Shown here piece after piece: positions 33,641 to 45,400 of a DNA stretch of 64,000 nucleotides. Below the pieces are notes generated by a model, which worked only from the letters and a program-made list of their open reading frames with translations, made no database searches and was not told the DNA's origin. Source of the DNA: Trichobilharzia szidati (taxonomy: Eukaryota; Platyhelminthes; Trematoda; Strigeidida; Schistosomatidae); assembly GCA_944472155.2 (NCBI GenBank), contig OX235277.1, positions 22,888,804 to 22,952,803 of the forward strand, given 5' to 3'. Each line of letters starts with the position of its first letter. Positions within the stretch are counted from its first letter, which is position 1. A program made the translations under genes and the position numbers.

Positions 33641-33825
33641 ATCACTTTGATCTAGCTAGCTAACAAGCCCTTCTAAATGTTGATGCAAGTGTTCTACAGG
33701 TACTCATTAGAGTCGATCAGTAGTAGGAAGGTTTTATGGTCTCATGATAAACGTGATTAACATTTTTGAATGGTGTATAATGCCTTCAATTCCTTGACAG
33801 TCATCACTCATTGACAGTCACTCAC

Positions 33826-33882
33826 TGTTCAGATACTCCACGGTAGTTTTCCAAAATATCTCATTCTTGGTAATGTGCATAA
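33826..33882 (-). CDS. Gene M exon 6 (57 nt)
   Basis: A long pyrimidine tract and acceptor (TTTCTGTCTTTCAG), 57-nt exon, donor GTGAGT. In phase 1 it reads MHITKNEIFWKTTVEYLN. Strong signals on both sides and the right phase. It lies just beyond the Penelope fragment at 32970-33640. Confidence 0.7.
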
Positions 33883-33994
33883 CTGAAAGACAGAAAAAAA
33901 ATAACATTTACAACACCAGTGTGAGAATAATCTCACAGGAGATGTGTAAAATTGGCAGGCTGCGGTGTGAACATGTAATTCCATAGAAATCTAT

Positions 33995-34019
33995 ATCACA
34001 CACACACACACACACACAC
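33995..34019 (+). repeat. (CA)n microsatellite
   Basis: A CA run of about 11 units in a gene M intron. Other short CA/GT runs occur at 12647-12660, 49270-49297, 49877-49896 and 55063-55083. Confidence 0.9.
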
Positions 34020-34299
34020 GATGAAACAGTATCATAAACTGGATAACTTAGTTTTGGAGACAATCTCTGATTGTTTAGAATTCTGCTAACGAATCACAAG
34101 TAACTCAAAATATGCATCCTGCTCCAAGTTGACTCCTCAAATATATTCGAAGCATCCGGAGAAAGAGAGCCTGTATGTCAAAAGAATTGGAACATCGCGG
34201 TCGAATCAATCAACAGAGCAATGAGAACTGGGCTGAAAACAGGAAATAACGTATCAGTTATCAATTCCGCCGTCTCCATTCATCCAGTTGTACAAGCTA

Positions 34300-34510
34300 G
34301 AATACATGGGCTGTCCATTGATTCAGGTCCCGGTGGTTTATCGGTCATCGACTCCGCCTTCTAATCAGGATTTGCTGAGTTCGCATCCAAGTGTTTCGCC
34401 TACTGCCAACGAGTCCAAAACTGGGACGTGACAGCCAGCTGTCCAGCACTCTCTAGCGCTTTTCAGTGTCTGTTTAACTGGTACCAATTTGTGGTCAAAT
34501 TTGAAATAAA
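34300..34510 (+). repeat. tRNA-headed hammerhead-relic repeat (well-preserved stem II)
   Basis: At about 34398-34445 the strand reads CCAACGAGTCC, AAAACT, GGGACGTGAC and AGCCAGCTGTCCAGC. Stem II (GAGTCC/GGGAC) and the stem after the core are clear; CTGATGA and GAAA are both mutated. The tail TTTAACTGGTACCAATTTG follows. Confidence 0.5.
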
Positions 34511-34564
34511 AAATGTATTCGTGACGAAGTCGTCCATTAAATAATGCTGTGTCATTGTGTGATA

Positions 34565-34640
34565 TGCGTTAGTGGTTTGGCAGTAGAATACTCGTTAACC
34601 ACGCTTGTGGTGCAGTGTTTGGTTCCAGGCCGCGGTTGGT
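34565..34640 (+). repeat. tRNA-like SINE head
   Basis: GTGGTTTGGCAGTAGAATAC, then TGTGGTGCAGTGTTTGGTTCC. The spacing fits a tRNA-derived promoter. Same family as 58685-58755. Confidence 0.35.
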
Positions 34641-35030
34641 AGGTTTGTAGGTTGGAAGTGAGTGAGATGCTGTCTTCTGCAAGGATGTGGAAGGAGAACG
34701 TGTGAAATGGAGAAAGCGAGAGGTTATTACGAATCATTTTTACAAATTGAAACGTAAGTGTAAAATTTCTGCATTTTGTCATGAATCAGTGTAAATAATT
34801 TTGAGAAAGTACGAAAGAACAAGTTCAGCAAATAGGCACTCATTTACTCCTTTAGCTGTACAATCAAATTCATAAACAATTTTTACGAATGGGACTAGTA
34901 TCAGTGAGTGTTCACTTGTCATATTGATAGCGAATGAATTGAATCCTTTACGACTTCGATAGTTGAACACGTGATCAAACAGTTATCATTGTATCACAGG
35001 AAGCTACACCTTCGAATTAATCTACAAAAC

Positions 35031-35090
35031 GAAGAACAATCAACTGCATAAGGTGATACGCTTTCTTCTCCTCTCCCAATGGATGAAGTT
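35031..35090 (-). CDS. Possible gene M exon (60 nt, weak donor)
   Basis: A good acceptor (CTGAATTTCTAG) opens a phase-1 reading of LHPLGEEKKAYHLMQLIVLR, but the only donor that keeps phase is GTTTTG, which is poor, and a stop follows soon after. It may be a decayed or skipped exon, or chance. Confidence 0.25.
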
Positions 35091-35539
35091 CTAGAAATTC
35101 AGAAAGAGAAACCGAAGTTGTGCATACAAAAAGAAATAATTGTTCAACCATTTCCACTTGCATACTAGCAACCTTGTGTGATTGTTTGTTTTTTCAGCCC
35201 TTGTCAACATTTGTATTCCATACTAACTCCCGTGTGAAACCACAGTGACCTTTGTTCGATTTCGCAACCTGATTATAACTCATTAATATAAATTATCCAT
35301 CATCCTAATATGCAGTTCATGCATCCTTACTTAACTGCACCTATAACATTGATTGACACTGACAACCAAGACTGTGACAACTCATCACTTTTGTTGATAT
35401 CTGACCTCTTTTTCTGTGGAAACACAAATGTACATAAATGCGATGATCGTAAAGCCAATGAGCGAAATGAAATGCAAAAGAATCACCGTAAATTATAGTA
35501 TAAATGTTCAGGATTAGGTTTGTAGTGACTTTATTTGTC

Positions 35540-35800
35540 TCAAACTTGTTTACAGATTGATGTCAGTTAAGAAATTATTGAAAATCAGCCACGAGTACTG
35601 GGCAGCTGTTACATGGTAGACTGAGACTCACTGGTAGTACGCATCGACTGAAGCTCAAACTTTGTAGCCGTTCAGTTGCAGGATGAGACACAAAATACCA
35701 AACTAGGATGAAACTACTGCCTGATACTTTCAGGTCGTTGTGAGTGGTTCCCTATCGGTCATCAATCCGTGAACAATCCTCGAACAATCGCTAAGGTGGC
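35540..35800 (-). repeat. Hammerhead-relic repeat
   Basis: The minus strand has CTACCAGTGAGTCTCAGTC ... GTAACAGCTGCCCAG, the family core with most catalytic bases changed, and the family tail GATTGATGTCAGT on plus. Confidence 0.4.
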
Positions 35801-35958
35801 AGACTCAGAACAATTATCAATGTAAGAAATCTTGCATTCTGCTCTCCAATCTCTCACGTCACTCCACAAATATCAGTAGGTTTTCATTGGATAAAAAAAC
35901 ACTGTTATTATGATCATCATTATTGTTATTATTACCTAAATTAGCTTAAATATCTCAC

Positions 35959-36021
35959 CATCGTTAAAATCCGCCACATTCCATTTTATTCCCAGTGCTC
36001 TGACTGTCAATAATGCTTGGC
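35959..36021 (-). CDS. Gene M exon 5 (63 nt)
   Basis: Acceptor TTCTGTCTTACAG, 63-nt exon, donor GTGAGA. In phase 1 it reads QALLTVRALGIKWNVADFND. The joint with exon 4 creates a Cys codon (T+GC). Open in the one frame that fits its neighbours. Confidence 0.75.
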
Positions 36022-36819
36022 CTGTAAGACAGAATAATTCAGTCAAATATATTTAACAAGTAATCACAAGTAATTACTCTAAGGAAATAATTGTTTGCAA
36101 AATCCCTCCTGAGCTATCTTACTACAGTATTCATACTTGTTTGGACGATTCAACTAAAGTTGTAATTACTATCCGTGCTTCTCCTAAACTGCTCCCTGTT
36201 GAATCTCTATTCTTCGTGTTTCTCTTTGTGGTTGCGTGGTAATTTTGATGACGTGTTGCTACACGACGAGATTTCGTTTGAATGAGTCAGTGTCACCGTT
36301 ACCTTTTACTGCACGTTGGAATTGTTCGGCTCGTGACGGAGCTTTGCTCTGAAATTGAGAATGCCCTTCTTGGTTCTAAGTACTTGTTTTGTATCAAGGC
36401 ATCTAACCGGACACTTGAGGAGATTTGGAGTTTTTGATGCTTTATTTTTGAGTAAAACCACACATACGTTAACCGAGGAATAATCATTTTTGCTGTCTTC
36501 GGAGTGTTTTGTGACGGTGCTTCTCGTTATTAATGACGTAAAGTTAACAAAATAGATAATGAACGTGTGTTCGTGTCGTTTGGAGATTATGTGCATACGA
36601 TCTGGAAGACGATTCAGCATGAAATCTGAACATCCTTGTGCATCACAAATTTGATCACGTAGTGAATGATATCAGTCATAGAGGCATTACAAACCACGGA
36701 CGGCTGTTTAAATCTTTTTTTAAAACTGTTTACTAATAAACACCGAAGACTTCACCCATCGGGAATCTAGTGGCTTAGTCATATATGACAAAAAGGCAGA
36801 AGTCAGAGTTCATTGGGCA

Positions 36820-37010
36820 GCCATTGAATTCCGTTCCATTAAAAACATTACCAAATGGCTCGTCTTTTAACATGTAAGCCTGCGGTTCAATCCTCGTACG
36901 AATGATGAGTTGTGAACGGATCAGTATTGTCGAAGGAGGATGAAATAGGTTTCAAGCACTCCGTGAACTGTTCAATGCTTCTCCAACTGATATCAATCGG
37001 AGACCAAACT
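36820..37010 (+). repeat. tRNA-headed hammerhead-relic repeat
   Basis: tRNA-like head (AAATGGCTCG ... GCGGTTCAATCC, a good B-box) followed by AATGATGAGT and the family tail CCAACTGATATCAATC. The GAAAC side is not recognisable. It lies in a gene M intron just before exon 37073-37135. Confidence 0.4.
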
Positions 37011-37072
37011 GAAAATCAATCAAACGACTACTAACCAACACTTGAATATATACTAGAATTAACCTCACTCAC

Positions 37073-37135
37073 ATTCAGAAGTCTTGTAATAGCCATACAG
37101 TTCACCGTAATGCTTGATTAGCGTGTCCAATTCAT
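37073..37135 (-). CDS. Gene M exon 4 (63 nt)
   Basis: Acceptor TCTATCTTCTAG, 63-nt exon, donor GTGAGT (both strong). In phase 1 it reads ELDTLIKHYGELYGYYKTSE, a charged, tyrosine-rich helix-like segment. Length and phase equal those of the 63-nt exons of genes L and R. Confidence 0.75.
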
Positions 37136-37491
37136 CTAGAAGATAGAAAAGAAGTCAATACAAAGAGAGGAAAGTTGGAGGGAGTATTTTCAGTTGACAA
37201 ATATGAATACTATTATTTAACATTGATTCCCTGTTTGCTGTAAAGAGGAATTGGAAGCTTGTTGGAAGTCAAAGGACCATTTGAAGTGACTGTGGAGAAG
37301 GGAGTTCAGTGAAGATGTGCTAATAAGGTCGCACAAATGCATTCGCTCGTCAGATCTCCTTTTATCCCACTGTTTCATGAAGTTGTCTTGTGTGAGGCTA
37401 ACTGACGTCACCTTTATGTAACATATTCTGATATAGAAATCAGTTAGACGTTGACGGTGGAGAACACCACGCATTATCGCCTTAGTGATAC

Positions 37492-37548
37492 CTGCGAATG
37501 GGAAAGAATAAATTCTATCCCTTGATGTCTGCGCCACTTGAAACATAT
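37492..37548 (-). CDS. Gene M exon 3 (57 nt)
   Basis: Acceptor CTATTCAATTAG, 57-nt exon, donor GTATCA. In phase 1 it reads MFQVAQTSRDRIYSFPFA, open throughout. The phase matches exons 2 and 4, so the three join in frame. No domain recognised. Confidence 0.65.
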
Positions 37549-37950
37549 CTAATTGAATAGAGAATACCAATTACCCATAGTGTAGTGCAGTGTGGTGTAG
37601 ATTGGGGAAATCGGCTAAAATTGAAATCAATATTTCAAGTGAATGGCAACAGAGGTTGAAGTGTTTATTCTACAAATCTGGATTAAGTTTACTCAGTGGA
37701 CATTGGACATTCGACCTAGCCGAACATTACTGTAGAAAAGGAAGTTCGATTGGCAGGTCTCTTGTCTCCTCTCGTTTCATTAGCATTCTGTACATGTATA
37801 CTTGTGATTACATAGTTATACACGATGACGATAATTCGTCAACTTCGATTCATGCGAAAAAGTTAGTTATTAAGCAGTCTGCATAGCAGGAACTTAGTGT
37901 AGTCGAAAATTAATTCAAGTCGTCTACACAATACTGTTAGCTCGACTTAC

Positions 37951-37992
37951 TGTTTTGTACCGGAGATAAATCATTGCACAGCACGAAGGACA
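37951..37992 (-). CDS. Gene M exon 2 (42 nt)
   Basis: Acceptor TTTTATTACAG, 42-nt exon, donor GTAAGT. In phase 1 it reads SFVLCNDLSPVQN. The first two bases complete a Leu codon with exon 1, extending the hydrophobic signal sequence, and the mature chain probably begins near Asn-Asp-Leu. The 2.65-kb intron to exon 1 holds the RTE copy at 38690-40545. Confidence 0.65.
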
Positions 37993-38689
37993 CTGTAATA
38001 AAATTGAAAAAAAAACAAAAACAAACGAGAGTGAAATTACTGAATTACAGGTGCCTAATGAAAAGACTGATGAATGAACAAAGCAGTTTCGTTTTTATAA
38101 CTTCCTTTTCTCCACATTCTACAGGTACATGCATCGATAATCATTCAAGAATTATTGTCAATGACAACATTACTACTACTAAAATCAAATCATATGAATA
38201 ACACCGACAGATTAGAGTTGAAAAGCACCGGAAAATTTACATCAGTATAACGCTGGAGTGAATATCAGATAAATTAGGGAGGGTAACAATACAGAATCAC
38301 TGAATTTACAGGTTCCACAGCAAGCAAGTCAAAGCAGCAGTAGCTAGAGCTGTTTCCTTAGCACATATAACCCCAGTTGTTTTAAGCGAATTGTAGTGAA
38401 ACGAGTTCCGAAGCACGAACAGTTAAGTTTCTAGAACAACGAGCGATAGAACTGGCTCCACAGAAGCACCTCAATTGATGCACAAATAGATAGGTTAAGA
38501 GACAGATGAAATAAGAGGCGGTGGTCGGCAGAGATATTTCGTCCCTCACTCGTGGAATCAAAACTGGACGTGTTGAAAATACGAGTTCCAGAATATCATC
38601 AATCTCTCACAGATGCACTTCCAATTGTAATCTACCGACATCAACGATTCAGTGATATTGAAAACAGTCATCTTCATCGTCCAACCATG

Positions 38690-40545
38690 TGAAAAGAAGA
38701 CACAGGAGGTTGCACAACGACCTGGTTGTGTCTCACGTGAATTCGACGTAAACAAGCGCAGTATCTACTACCTATCGGGAAAACGTTCGACACAAATCAA
38801 GCCAGTGAAGGATGCCAATGGAAAGTCACTCATCAAAGAAGTGGAGCAAAGGAAACACTCTGCTGAACACTTCAAAAGACTCCTTAATCGAACACCACCT
38901 ACAACGCGCCTAACAACACCAATAATGGAGACAGAGCTACCAGTGAACACCAAACCCCCCGACGGAATCAGAAGTACTGAAGGCAATCAAGATGCTTAAA
39001 GCTGGAAAAGCAGCAGGACCAGATGGTATCCCAGCAGAAGCATTGAAAACGGACCCATAGACAACAGCGGACTTGATGACGCCACTACTGGAGAAAGTGT
39101 GGAAAGAAGGCAAAGTACCCGAGGATTGGAAGAAAGGATACTTATTCAAACTACCAAAGAAAGGAGACCTAAGTCAATGCAAGAATTGGCGCGGAATTAT
39201 GCTCCTGTCCATCCCAAGCAAAATACTAAGCCGCATCATCCTGGAGAGAATCAAACATGCCCTGGATGAAAAATTTCGACCGGAACAGGCTGGATTCAGG
39301 AGAAACAAGTCATGCATTGATCAGATCGCCACATTACGGATCATCATTGAACAAAGCCTGGAATGGCAGTCACCTCTCTATCTCAACTTCATCGACTTTG
39401 AAAAGGCCTTCGACAGTGCGGCGTCGATCGACAGGTGATTTGGAAACTCCTTCGCTACTACGGGGTGCCACTAACAATTATAAATCTCATCCAACAGCTG
39501 TACAACAATGCTGCATGCCAAGTAATCCACAACGGGAAACTTACGGATTCCTTCGAAGTGAGGACAGGAGTAAGAAAAGGCTACCTACTATCTCCAATGA
39601 TTTTCCTGATTGCAGTAGATTCAATATTGTGACAAACAGCGGGCAGTGACGAAACAGGCATAAAATGGACTCACACAAAAACTTGAAGGATCTGGACTTC
39701 GCCAATGATATATGTCTGATTTTTCACAAACTGGAAGATATGCAAGCGAAAAGCAACAAGTTGGCAGAAGAAGCATCAAAAATAGGACTTCAGGTGAACA
39801 TAGAGAAGACAGAGGTGATGAAGATTCCCGGGCAACACCACCAACAGCAACAACAACAACTGACAACAATCAGCATAAATGGTAGGAACCTGAAAGAAAC
39901 AACCTCCTTTACCTACCTTGGAAGCATCGTTTCAACTACAGGCGGAACTGACGAGGATATCAAAGCAAGAATCGGAAAAGCAAGACAAGCTTTCACTACT
40001 CTCAAGTCTGTGTGCAGGTCAACACCCAGCACTCAGCATCAAAAATAAGATCAGGATTTTCAACTCCAATGTAAAGTCAGTCAGTGCTACTATACGGATC
40101 AGAGACTTGCACTGCACGTCATAAAGACCATCTCAAACAAACTACAGACCTTCATTAACAGTTGTCTTCGCTCAATACCACTCAAGATCAGATGGCCAGA
40201 AAAGATCAGCAACAGGGATCTTTGGGAGCGAACCAACAGAGCAGGAACCGATGGTGAAACAAATATGCAGGAAGAAATGGAGATGGATTGGCCATACTCT
40301 GAGCAAAGAAACCATCAAGTGACATCACTAGACAAGCCATTGGTCGAGTGGAACCCGAAAGGGAAGGGGCGAGTTGGTCGTCAGTGCAAGGGTGACTTGG
40401 AGGAGGTCATGTGAAGAGGAGATGAAAACGTGTGGGCAGACATGGAGCCAGGTGAAGACTATAGCAGAGAACAGAACGCAATGGAGACGCACGGCTGAAG
40501 TCCTATGTTCCTGTAGGAATTAAAGGATACAATAATAATAATAAG
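38690..40545 (+). mobile_element. RTE-clade non-LTR retrotransposon, 5'-truncated, dead
   Basis: Frame pieces at 38690-38965, 38971-39430, 39435-39632 and 39665-40048, plus a decayed C-terminus. RT motifs are visible: KAGKAAGPDGIPAEAL, PKKGDLSQCKNWRGIMLLS, FRPEQAGFRRNKSC, LNFIDFEKAFDS, and LDFANDICLI in place of the FADD catalytic box (D to N). There are a frameshift near the C run at 38956, an in-frame TAG at 39058, and frameshifts near 39420 and 40010. The region after RT includes TSFTYLGSIVSTTGGTDEDI. It ends in an (AAT)n tail. It lies antisense in gene M intron 1. Confidence 0.85.
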
Positions 40546-40648
40546 CTCAGTAACATCAGCTGAACAAACACGGAACTTAAGAATCATATAAAACTTTAGT
40601 GCAATAAATACAATACAAAGTTACGTGATACTACTGATAATCACTCAC

Positions 40649-40700
40649 ATTGAAACAACGTCCAAACAAACGGCATTATCAGGCAATGCTTCTTAATCAT
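40649..40700 (-). CDS. Gene M exon 1: start codon and signal peptide
   Basis: The ATG at 40700-40698 opens a 52-nt coding exon reading MIKKHCLIMPFVWTLFQ, ending one base into the next codon at the strong donor GTGAGT (phase 1). Two lysines followed by a hydrophobic stretch, continued by exon 2 (LSFVLC), make a classic signal peptide. The TATA box 54 bp upstream supports the start. This is the only exon of this group found with both promoter and start signals. Confidence 0.7.
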
Positions 40701-40753
40701 GTTGTTGGTGTGCAGCGATATTGAATTGAATGGCAAACAAAATTTCACCACAC

Positions 40754-40761
40754 TATTTATA
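40754..40761 (-). promoter_or_regulatory. TATA box of gene M
   Basis: The minus strand reads TATAAATA here, 54 bp upstream of the gene M ATG at 40700. That leaves room for a 5' untranslated leader of roughly 20-30 nt, normal for a TATA-driven start. Its position directly before a signal-peptide exon with a strong donor supports this as the true gene start. Confidence 0.6.
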
Positions 40762-41219
40762 CCCTACAGGGGGCCAGTGAATGTGAGAAAAGGAGAGAGA
40801 GAGAGAGTGTATGTGGATGGGTGAGGGAAATTGAATGCACTTCTCAACATCTAATATTAGTGTATTTGTGTTAGTTCGTGAAAAGTTCATGTGGAATTCA
40901 CAACAGAAATTTGAGGACACAGTAACAATTGCTTGTAATTACCTGGATACCTGTGTGACTACATTGAAACAATTCCCACACATTAGATTTCTGAAAATTT
41001 AATTTGCGATTAACCCAGGATAATTCACATGAGTAGTTATGTGTTAAACTTCACTGTATCCACAGAAAGTACGCGAACAAGCAAGTTAGTTAGCGGATAC
41101 GTTGGCGGGTTATGCGTGTTTATTTATTTAGCTGCAAAGTTAGACAGTTCAGGGGAAGTTAGTGAGATCGGCAATTAGTTATTTCGTAAGATTTTTATTT
41201 TGTGAATTGGTTAGATGTC

Positions 41220-41935
41220 TTTGAAGTAGAGGCAGGAATGAAATATTGCTACCTAATATGGACGATGATGATTCTGACAAACTGCAGAATTCAGGACGAC
41301 AGGAATATGTCGGACCGATGACAGGACTCTACAGTATCTGGATCTTGTAGAAGATTAGCGTTGAATGTCACAAAAACTCGAAGAGTAACAGATAATTACT
41401 AACGATTTGGTGGAAGTGGTACGAAGCGAAAACAGGAATTCAAATGAACATGGAGAAGACGGATATCACAAAGATAAGCTATAAACCAACCAACCAAACA
41501 ACCTACCTACCAAACAATCAGCCAAAAACAGCAACATCCAACACCAATCACTCTCAATGAGAGGAATTTGAAAGCGATCACTGCCTTCACTCATCCAGTC
41601 AAACACTGTGGTTTCAACTACAAATAGCCTCATGGATGACGACGTTAAAGTCATCCAGGATCAGAAGGGCAAGACAGAACTTCAGGATTCAGAAATATGT
41701 TTGTAAATCTACTACACTCAGCATGATGAACAAAATTCCGATTTTAAACAGAAAAATTGACTCAGTTCTTCTATATGATTCAGTGACATGAAATGCGCTT
41801 CACTGGAATCATTTCCAACAGACTAATGCAGACTTCGTTTGAAAGCGACAGTTTCGCTCCTTATTGAACTGCGAGCAGTTCAGAAATAATTCTCACGGTT
41901 ATGTATTTATTCAGTTCGTTTGTGCATCGAGTGCA
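41220..41935 (+). mobile_element. RTE 3' relic leading into segment B
   Basis: Starts with VEAGMKYCYLIW (GVRQGCLLSP region) and continues through NMEKTDITKIS, a TTTS-like stretch and STSLMDDDVKVI to the part shared with segment A. Frame broken in many places. Confidence 0.6.
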
Positions 41936-42618
41936 AGATAGGGAGTCAAGTGTTATCTCCGAATTTTCAATAATAGTTGTGTTTTCTGCATAGTGAGATA
42001 CCTGCATTCAACCCCGTTCATTCCTCTTTCTGCTGGATTATAATCAGCTGAGTAAGGCAAAGTTAAACGTCGGCCTGATGTTGAAACAGTTCCCACATAC
42101 ACGTTTGGCGTGGATTCTAGTATTGAAAGATCGACTAACCTAGGAAGAATAAACAGCAAGCGACTCTGAGAACAAACTCACTAATTACGCATTTCTCAAC
42201 ATATATTCTGAAGTAAATGTGACACATGTTTAAGAGACCATCGAATGAAATGATGCGACAGGCCATCACTCGAGTGTCAACCAGATTAGAGACATATTTG
42301 AAAGGAACACAAGAGATCTCTTCGCTAACTGAAGAGTGCCTAATCATACGACGTAGTATTAGGAGCAGTATTGAAATACTCAAGGCACCTGTGGAGAAGA
42401 ATAATTAGCCAGGTATTTGTTTGAGAAGGAAATGAACTTTCCATGTAAGTGTTTTCAATTGAGTGAGTGTTAAGCTGTCGTGACTGTCGACTCACAATTC
42501 TTAGTTGTGATCAAATACTCTTTCATGAAATAAATTTCACGAAACATATTCGTAATCTACTTGTTTTCATTGTGTGTTTTTGAACTATGAGATACATTCA
42601 TGATTTTTTATTTGACTG

Positions 42619-42672
42619 GTGTGTACTATAAAAGTAAGAATATGCTGGAGAATCCCGAAATCAATAATGCAA
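42619..42672 (+). pseudogene. Orphan exon copy in segment B with a broken acceptor
   Basis: The segment B counterpart of gene L exon 930-983. It reads VYYKSKNMLENPEINNA in phase 1 and keeps the donor GTGAGT, but the acceptor dinucleotide AG has become TG (GACTG). No other plus-strand exon of the family lies downstream before the inverted arm starts at 46625, so it is a dead fragment. Confidence 0.6.
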
Positions 42673-43549
42673 GTGAGTAAACAGAAATAAGCGAAGCGTT
42701 TGTGTATTTGCTGGCTCACGTTGAAGGACTTGAGATAGGTTAGACTTTTGGTGATGAGATGAATTTATTCAGAAACACGTTTGAAACAAACTGGGAATAC
42801 TGAACAGCAGTTATTTCCTATTTCCGATCTTTCAAACGGTATACACCAATCGGTATTGCCAGCCAGACTCTTTGGCGTACAAACCGAGCTCGACTGAACA
42901 ATATAATTAGGAACAATGTATGAATAATTCCGCAGATAAATAATTTCCAGTGTTTCTCCCACAGATATACACAAACACTGAGTTCTTACTTTGACTTGGA
43001 TAAGTGCAGTAATTGTGAATAATTAAAATGGAATATGAGATTGTTGTTATATCCGTGGACTACTGATCAGCCTCATTTTAGAATGTATAATAGACTACTC
43101 GAATAGGCGTCTCAAATACCCCCATGATTACTATGCAAAAGTTACTTGTGTCGTATAGTATGAAAGCAAAATTCAGAGCGAATATTTCGTCCTACTAAAG
43201 ATTCGTCGCCTGGTTGTACCTGCTTGCCAATAGTTGACGCCATTTCTAATTGAGACTGGAAATTAGCACTCATAGTTTCAAATGCCAACAGAGCCACGTC
43301 TCTGTGTAATAGATACCGTTTGAAGTGATTTATTCATGTTTGCGATTTTTCACCTCAAATTGCTGAAAAGTTCAAAGATTGATGTGGTCGCTTTCTCCAA
43401 GCTGATACGTTTAGTTGCCAACCTTTCACTGTGACCTTCTAGACAACATCCTCAGAGAAATTTCAACATGAAGTGAAATTATCTGAATTCTCCATAAATG
43501 ACAGATATAATTGCAAATCCTGATGACCTTTGTTGTATGTTGTGATATT

Positions 43550-44270
43550 TTATTATTATTTACTTGGATTACAAATGGAACGTTGGCGCTTCAACAACAC
43601 ACCTCCACTTTGTTCTACTATACGCTCTCCTATCAAGCTGCACCCACGACGGCTCATAATCTCTCACCTCCTCCATGTCACCCTCAGACGACATACTCGT
43701 CCATCCCCACTCATCGTCAACTCGAGCGAAGGCCTGTATTCAGCGTGATGTCATTCTTCAGCCTCCTCAAAGTATGCCTGATCCTCCCCTATTTTCTCCT
43801 ACATATTTGTTGTGCACTCGGCCCTTTCTGGTTTGTTCCCAGACTGAGTTTCTAATTCTTTCTGGCCAGCCAGCCATTTGTTCTTCATTTTGAATCCAGC
43901 GAAGGCAGCTGTTCGTGAAAGTCTGCTGTAGTCTGTTGGAAATTATTTCGTGACGCAACGGCCAAGTTTCTGACCCGAACGGAAGGACCAACTTGACATT
44001 TGTGTTGAAAATGCGAATCTGGTTCCTTATGCTGAGTGTAGAAGATTTCCAAACTGGTTTCAGATTGATGAAGGCATATCCTGTCTTTCCGATTCTGGTT
44101 CTAACATCTTCATCCGTTTCGCCGGCCTGTATTTGTCAGCAGACAAAGAAACAAGAAGATGCTTGCAATTGCAGAGGCTTGTGCAATTCGAGTTTACAAA
44201 CCAGGTCTCTGTGTACAAAAGGAGATGGTCGTGACTCTGAATCTACCATGGTAATACGTTTTACTGATAA
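43550..44270 (-). mobile_element. RTE 3' end inserted into Penelope debris (segment B)
   Basis: Counterpart of 1862-2560. Minus frame GSETWPLRHEIISNRLQQTF, then MAGWPERIRNSVWEQTRKGR, is the RTE C-terminal region. Followed beyond 44270 by TTA-rich simple repeat. Confidence 0.7.
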
Positions 44271-45109
44271 TTCTACCTCTTATTATTATTTTTATTATTA
44301 CTATTATTATTCTCATTATTATTATTATTATTGATTCATTTAAAACTATCCTTTATCAGTAGGATTATCTTAACTCACTTCAACAATATTATTATTATTG
44401 TTATTATAACTGTTACTATTGACGTCCCTCTGGTTGCAATTCTTGTTAAATTCTCTAATGTCTAATTGTTTATCTAAGTGATGTAATTGGAGCGTAATGC
44501 AATTTATCTTAATTTTGATCTCCCATACTCTCTCTCCCCTTATCTAATTGAACATGACCTGGAAAAACATTCGCACCTGTCTTTCTGCATGACCAATTCA
44601 ATGTAGTTTATTTACTTATCAGTCCTATATCTCCCAATGTAATTTTAAAAGTGTATAACCCGTGTATGTAGAGTATTCAGCTGACGAGTTCTACCGAAAT
44701 TTGATGAATTCATTAAATCCTGCTTTATTAACCTTTATTGCTTGTATTTGAAACGATTTTTCCTCGATAAGTGAAGTAAGCAACCTTTGTTAAATCTCTT
44801 CCGTCGATGGTGATTAGTGCTGGTTTTTAATGATATTAGCTGGTTACCTTGATCACCTCCATCTTCAGCCTTTTCGTGATGTGCTGTTAATTTGCATCAC
44901 TGTTGACAGTCTGCATCGACTTGGAGTTTAAATTATTTTAGCATGTTATTGCTTCGTTATTGTTCAATAAATTCGAACTATAATAATATGCCTCTTAATC
45001 TCCGATTTATCTAAGTACCAAACTTCTGAGAGTCCCTTCGAAGTTTTGGCGTTCACGCTGCTTGCAATCTTCACATTTTCCCAGGCAATTCAGTTTCCTT
45101 AGTTATCCC

Positions 45110-45400
45110 CATTTATCAATAGGAAAGAATAAATATCGTGTCTTTTGACAGCTAGTTTATGCTCATTGGACTAGGAGTCTAAAATGATGCCCACTTGGAT
45201 CGATATACTGCTGATCACAGCTCATGCATTTGATTTTATAGATGGTGCGTTAATCATGTCTTCTTTTGTGTGTCACTTTGGTGTTTTAGACATCTACTCC
45301 AAATAGTTTCAGAATTCTAGCCGTTGTTTCAGAAGCGTTCTTTATATTTGGTTGGGAAGAATTATCATCTGGCTTCTGAAGATGGTTTCTTTCTAGTAGT
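45110..45400 (-). mobile_element. Penelope GIY-YIG endonuclease relic (segment B)
   Basis: Segment B copy of 3370-3660, equally decayed. Confidence 0.5.

Larger units (their letters stand above)
15272..40763 (-). other. Gene M: multi-exon secreted-protein gene with short symmetric exons (gene span)
   Basis: A minus-strand gene model assembled from about 13 short exons: 40649-40700 (start), 37951-37992, 37492-37548, 37073-37135, 35959-36021, 33826-33882, 31017-31043, 30288-30356, 29075-29143, 26942-26995, 25196-25249, 24683-24736 and 19378-19446, with a possible terminal exon at 15272-15288. Internal lengths are 42, 57, 63, 63, 57, 27, 69, 69, 54, 54, 54 and 69 nt, all divisible by 3 and all phase 1-1. 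The first exon encodes a hydrophobic signal peptide, so the product should be secreted or lie in the secretory pathway. The other exons encode polar, mostly helical-looking segments without a motif I recognise. A TATA box lies 54 bp before the ATG. Introns carry RTE, Penelope and SINE insertions. Some exons may be missed, especially between 19.4 and 15.3 kb. The function is unknown. Confidence 0.7.

Noticed and set aside
38652..38999. Start codon at 38652 as the start of the RTE ORF
   Set aside because: RTE similarity begins only near 38690; the element is 5'-truncated and the upstream codons are host sequence.
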